The translations under genes were made by a program, and so were the position numbers. DNA of 59,919 nucleotides from contig JBHEMX010000024.1 in NCBI GenBank assembly GCA_046262355.1, positions 1 through 59,919 of the forward strand. The letters are read 5' to 3'. The notes beneath the pieces were generated by a model. That model was given only the letters and a program-made list of their open reading frames with translations. It was not told where the DNA came from and made no database searches. Positions 58,958 through 59,919 of the stretch are shown in pieces; the first letter of the stretch is position 1; each line of letters opens with the position of its first letter. This DNA comes from DATADD01 sp046262355 (GTDB lineage Bacteria > Actinomycetota > CADDZG01 > WHSQ01).

Positions 58958-59919
58958 ACGACATCGCAGATGTACGCATCTTCGACACCACCCTTCGCGA
59001 CGGGGAGCAGTCGCCCGGGATATCGCTGAACCTCGAGGAGAAGCTCGAGATAGCCGAGCAGCTCGCGCGCCTCGGCGTAGACGTCATCGAAGCCGGGTTC
59101 CCCATCGCCTCGAACGGCGAGACCGAGGCGGTGCGCGCCATCGCCCGGCGGGTCCGCGCCCCGATCGTGACCGCGCTGGCGCGCATTCAGGCGAACGACA
59201 TCGATCGTGCCGCGACTGCGCTCGCCGACGCCGCGCGCCCGCGCATCCATACGTTCATAGCCACGAGCGAGATCCACATGAAGGCGAAGCTGCACATGGC
59301 GCCGGAGGAGGTGCTGGCGGCAGCCGAGGGAGGGGTGCGGCGCGCGCGCCGCCACGTCGACGACGTCGAGTTCTCATGTGAGGACGCGACCCGCTCGGAC
59401 CCGGACTTCCTGGTCCGTGTCTACAGCGCGGCCGCGCGCGCGGGAGCCACGACGCTCAACCTCCCGGACACGGTCGGCTATGCGCTGCCGGACGAGTTCG
59501 CCGCCCTGCTGCGGCGCCTCATCGCTGATGTCGGCGGCGACGTGACGTGGAGCGTGCACACGCACGATGACCTCGGGCTTGCCGTGGCGAATGCACTCGC
59601 CGGAATAGAGGCGGGAGCTCGACAGGTCGAGGTTGCCGTCAACGGCATCGGGGAGCGCGCGGGGAACTGCTCACTCGAGGAGATCGTCATGGCTCTGCGG
59701 ACGAGGCTTGCGCCCCGAGGGCTCCACACGAGGGTGGACACCCGGGAGATAGCTCGTACCTCGAGGCTCGTGGCGATGCTGTCTGGATACCCGGTTCCTC
59801 CGAACAAGGCGATCGTAGGCGCCAACGCCTTCGCTCACGAAGCTGGGATCCACCAGCACGGCGTCATGATGGAGAGAACGACGTACGAGATCATGGATCC
59901 GTGCGACGTCGGTCTCGAG
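58942..59919 (+). CDS. leuA: 2-isopropylmalate synthase, 5' part (runs off the window)
   Basis: From GTG 58942 the frame is open to the window edge, 326 codons. It has the catalytic metal-binding RIFDTTLRDGEQSPGISLNL, HTFIATSEIHMKAKLHM, FSCEDATRSDPDFL, TTLNLPDTVGYALP, the HTHDDLGLAVANALAG histidine pair and GIGERAGNCSLEEIVMALRT. AFAHEAGIHQHG confirms LeuA rather than homocitrate or citramalate synthase as the best guess. It commits 2-oxoisovalerate to leucine. The C-terminal regulatory domain is beyond the window. The start overlaps ilvC, with GGGAGATG upstream. Confidence 0.92.
   Translation, partial: MGTEVDDIADVRIFDTTLRDGEQSPGISLNLEEKLEIAEQLARLGVDVIEAGFPIASNGETEAVRAIARRVRAPIVTALARIQANDIDRAATALADAARPRIHTFIATSEIHMKAKLHMAPEEVLAAAEGGVRRARRHVDDVEFSCEDATRSDPDFLVRVYSAAARAGATTLNLPDTVGYALPDEFAALLRRLIADVGGDVTWSVHTHDDLGLAVANALAGIEAGARQVEVAVNGIGERAGNCSLEEIVMALRTRLAPRGLHTRVDTREIARTSRLVAMLSGYPVPPNKAIVGANAFAHEAGIHQHGVMMERTTYEIMDPCDVGLE

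Noticed and set aside
1..59919. CRISPR arrays, insertion sequences, rRNA genes or integrase-flanked islands
   Set aside because: No spaced direct repeats, transposase or integrase motifs, or rRNA-like segments were seen. The accessory genes carry no visible mobile-element borders.

Overview
This is a high-GC chromosomal segment that looks actinobacterial. The signs are pervasive G/C-ending codons, GTG starts, a BTAD/SARP-type regulator, leaderless-looking promoters, a DrrAB-type exporter, the DUF2397/2398/2399 form of Wadjet, and the ilvB-ilvN-ilvC-leuA order. I cannot place it below phylum. A deep-branching lineage or a metagenome-derived genome is plausible. I saw no rRNA, tRNA, CRISPR array or insertion sequence.

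About 0.5-9.6 kb is a sulfur-handling block. On the minus strand, in transcription order, are tusA, a DsrE2-like protein, an ETHE1-like metallo-beta-lactamase, an ArsM-like methyltransferase, a very large BTAD-ATPase-TPR regulator, a SnoaL/TusA-like fusion and a DsrE-like protein. Divergent on the plus strand are a frame-broken MFS transporter and an ArsR-rhodanese fusion regulator. Near-identical inverted repeats upstream of tusA/MFS and of arsR suggest one ArsR-type operator set. The methyltransferase is interrupted by one in-frame TGA at a position that is Cys in the relatives I recall. Fifty-eight in-frame codons follow that look like the family C-terminus, so it is a strong selenoprotein candidate.

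About 9.6-20 kb holds gene remnants (including a Hen1 fragment), then a copper block: copA, a THI5/NMT1-like binding protein, copZ, and a divergent five-gene oligopeptide/nickel-type ABC transporter. The copA upstream region and the copZ/ABC divergent region carry a matching CsoR-like operator.

About 20-33 kb is accessory: a DrrAB-type exporter (drrA frameshifted), a PASTA lipoprotein (frameshifted), a Wadjet operon jetABCD (jetC frameshifted), chromate resistance chrB/chrA with a shared palindromic operator, and a dead Ku fragment. Single-base indels cluster in the left half of the window (7.6-33 kb).

About 33-60 kb is mostly intact housekeeping: GNAT, VOC, a NOX-like flavocytochrome, a MerR regulator with a small membrane protein, a fatty acid desaturase, TypA/BipA, a DEAD-box helicase, 6-phosphogluconate dehydrogenase, Pgi, an ABC exporter, MsrB, an ATP-grasp enzyme, an EamA transporter, a CHRD protein, Lon, a MarR regulator and branched-chain amino acid synthesis (ilvD; ilvB, ilvN, ilvC, leuA). 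Lon and the MarR gene share an operator-like palindrome. The ilv operon is preceded by a consensus-like promoter, a branched-chain-rich leader peptide and an intrinsic terminator, which together form an apparent transcription attenuator.
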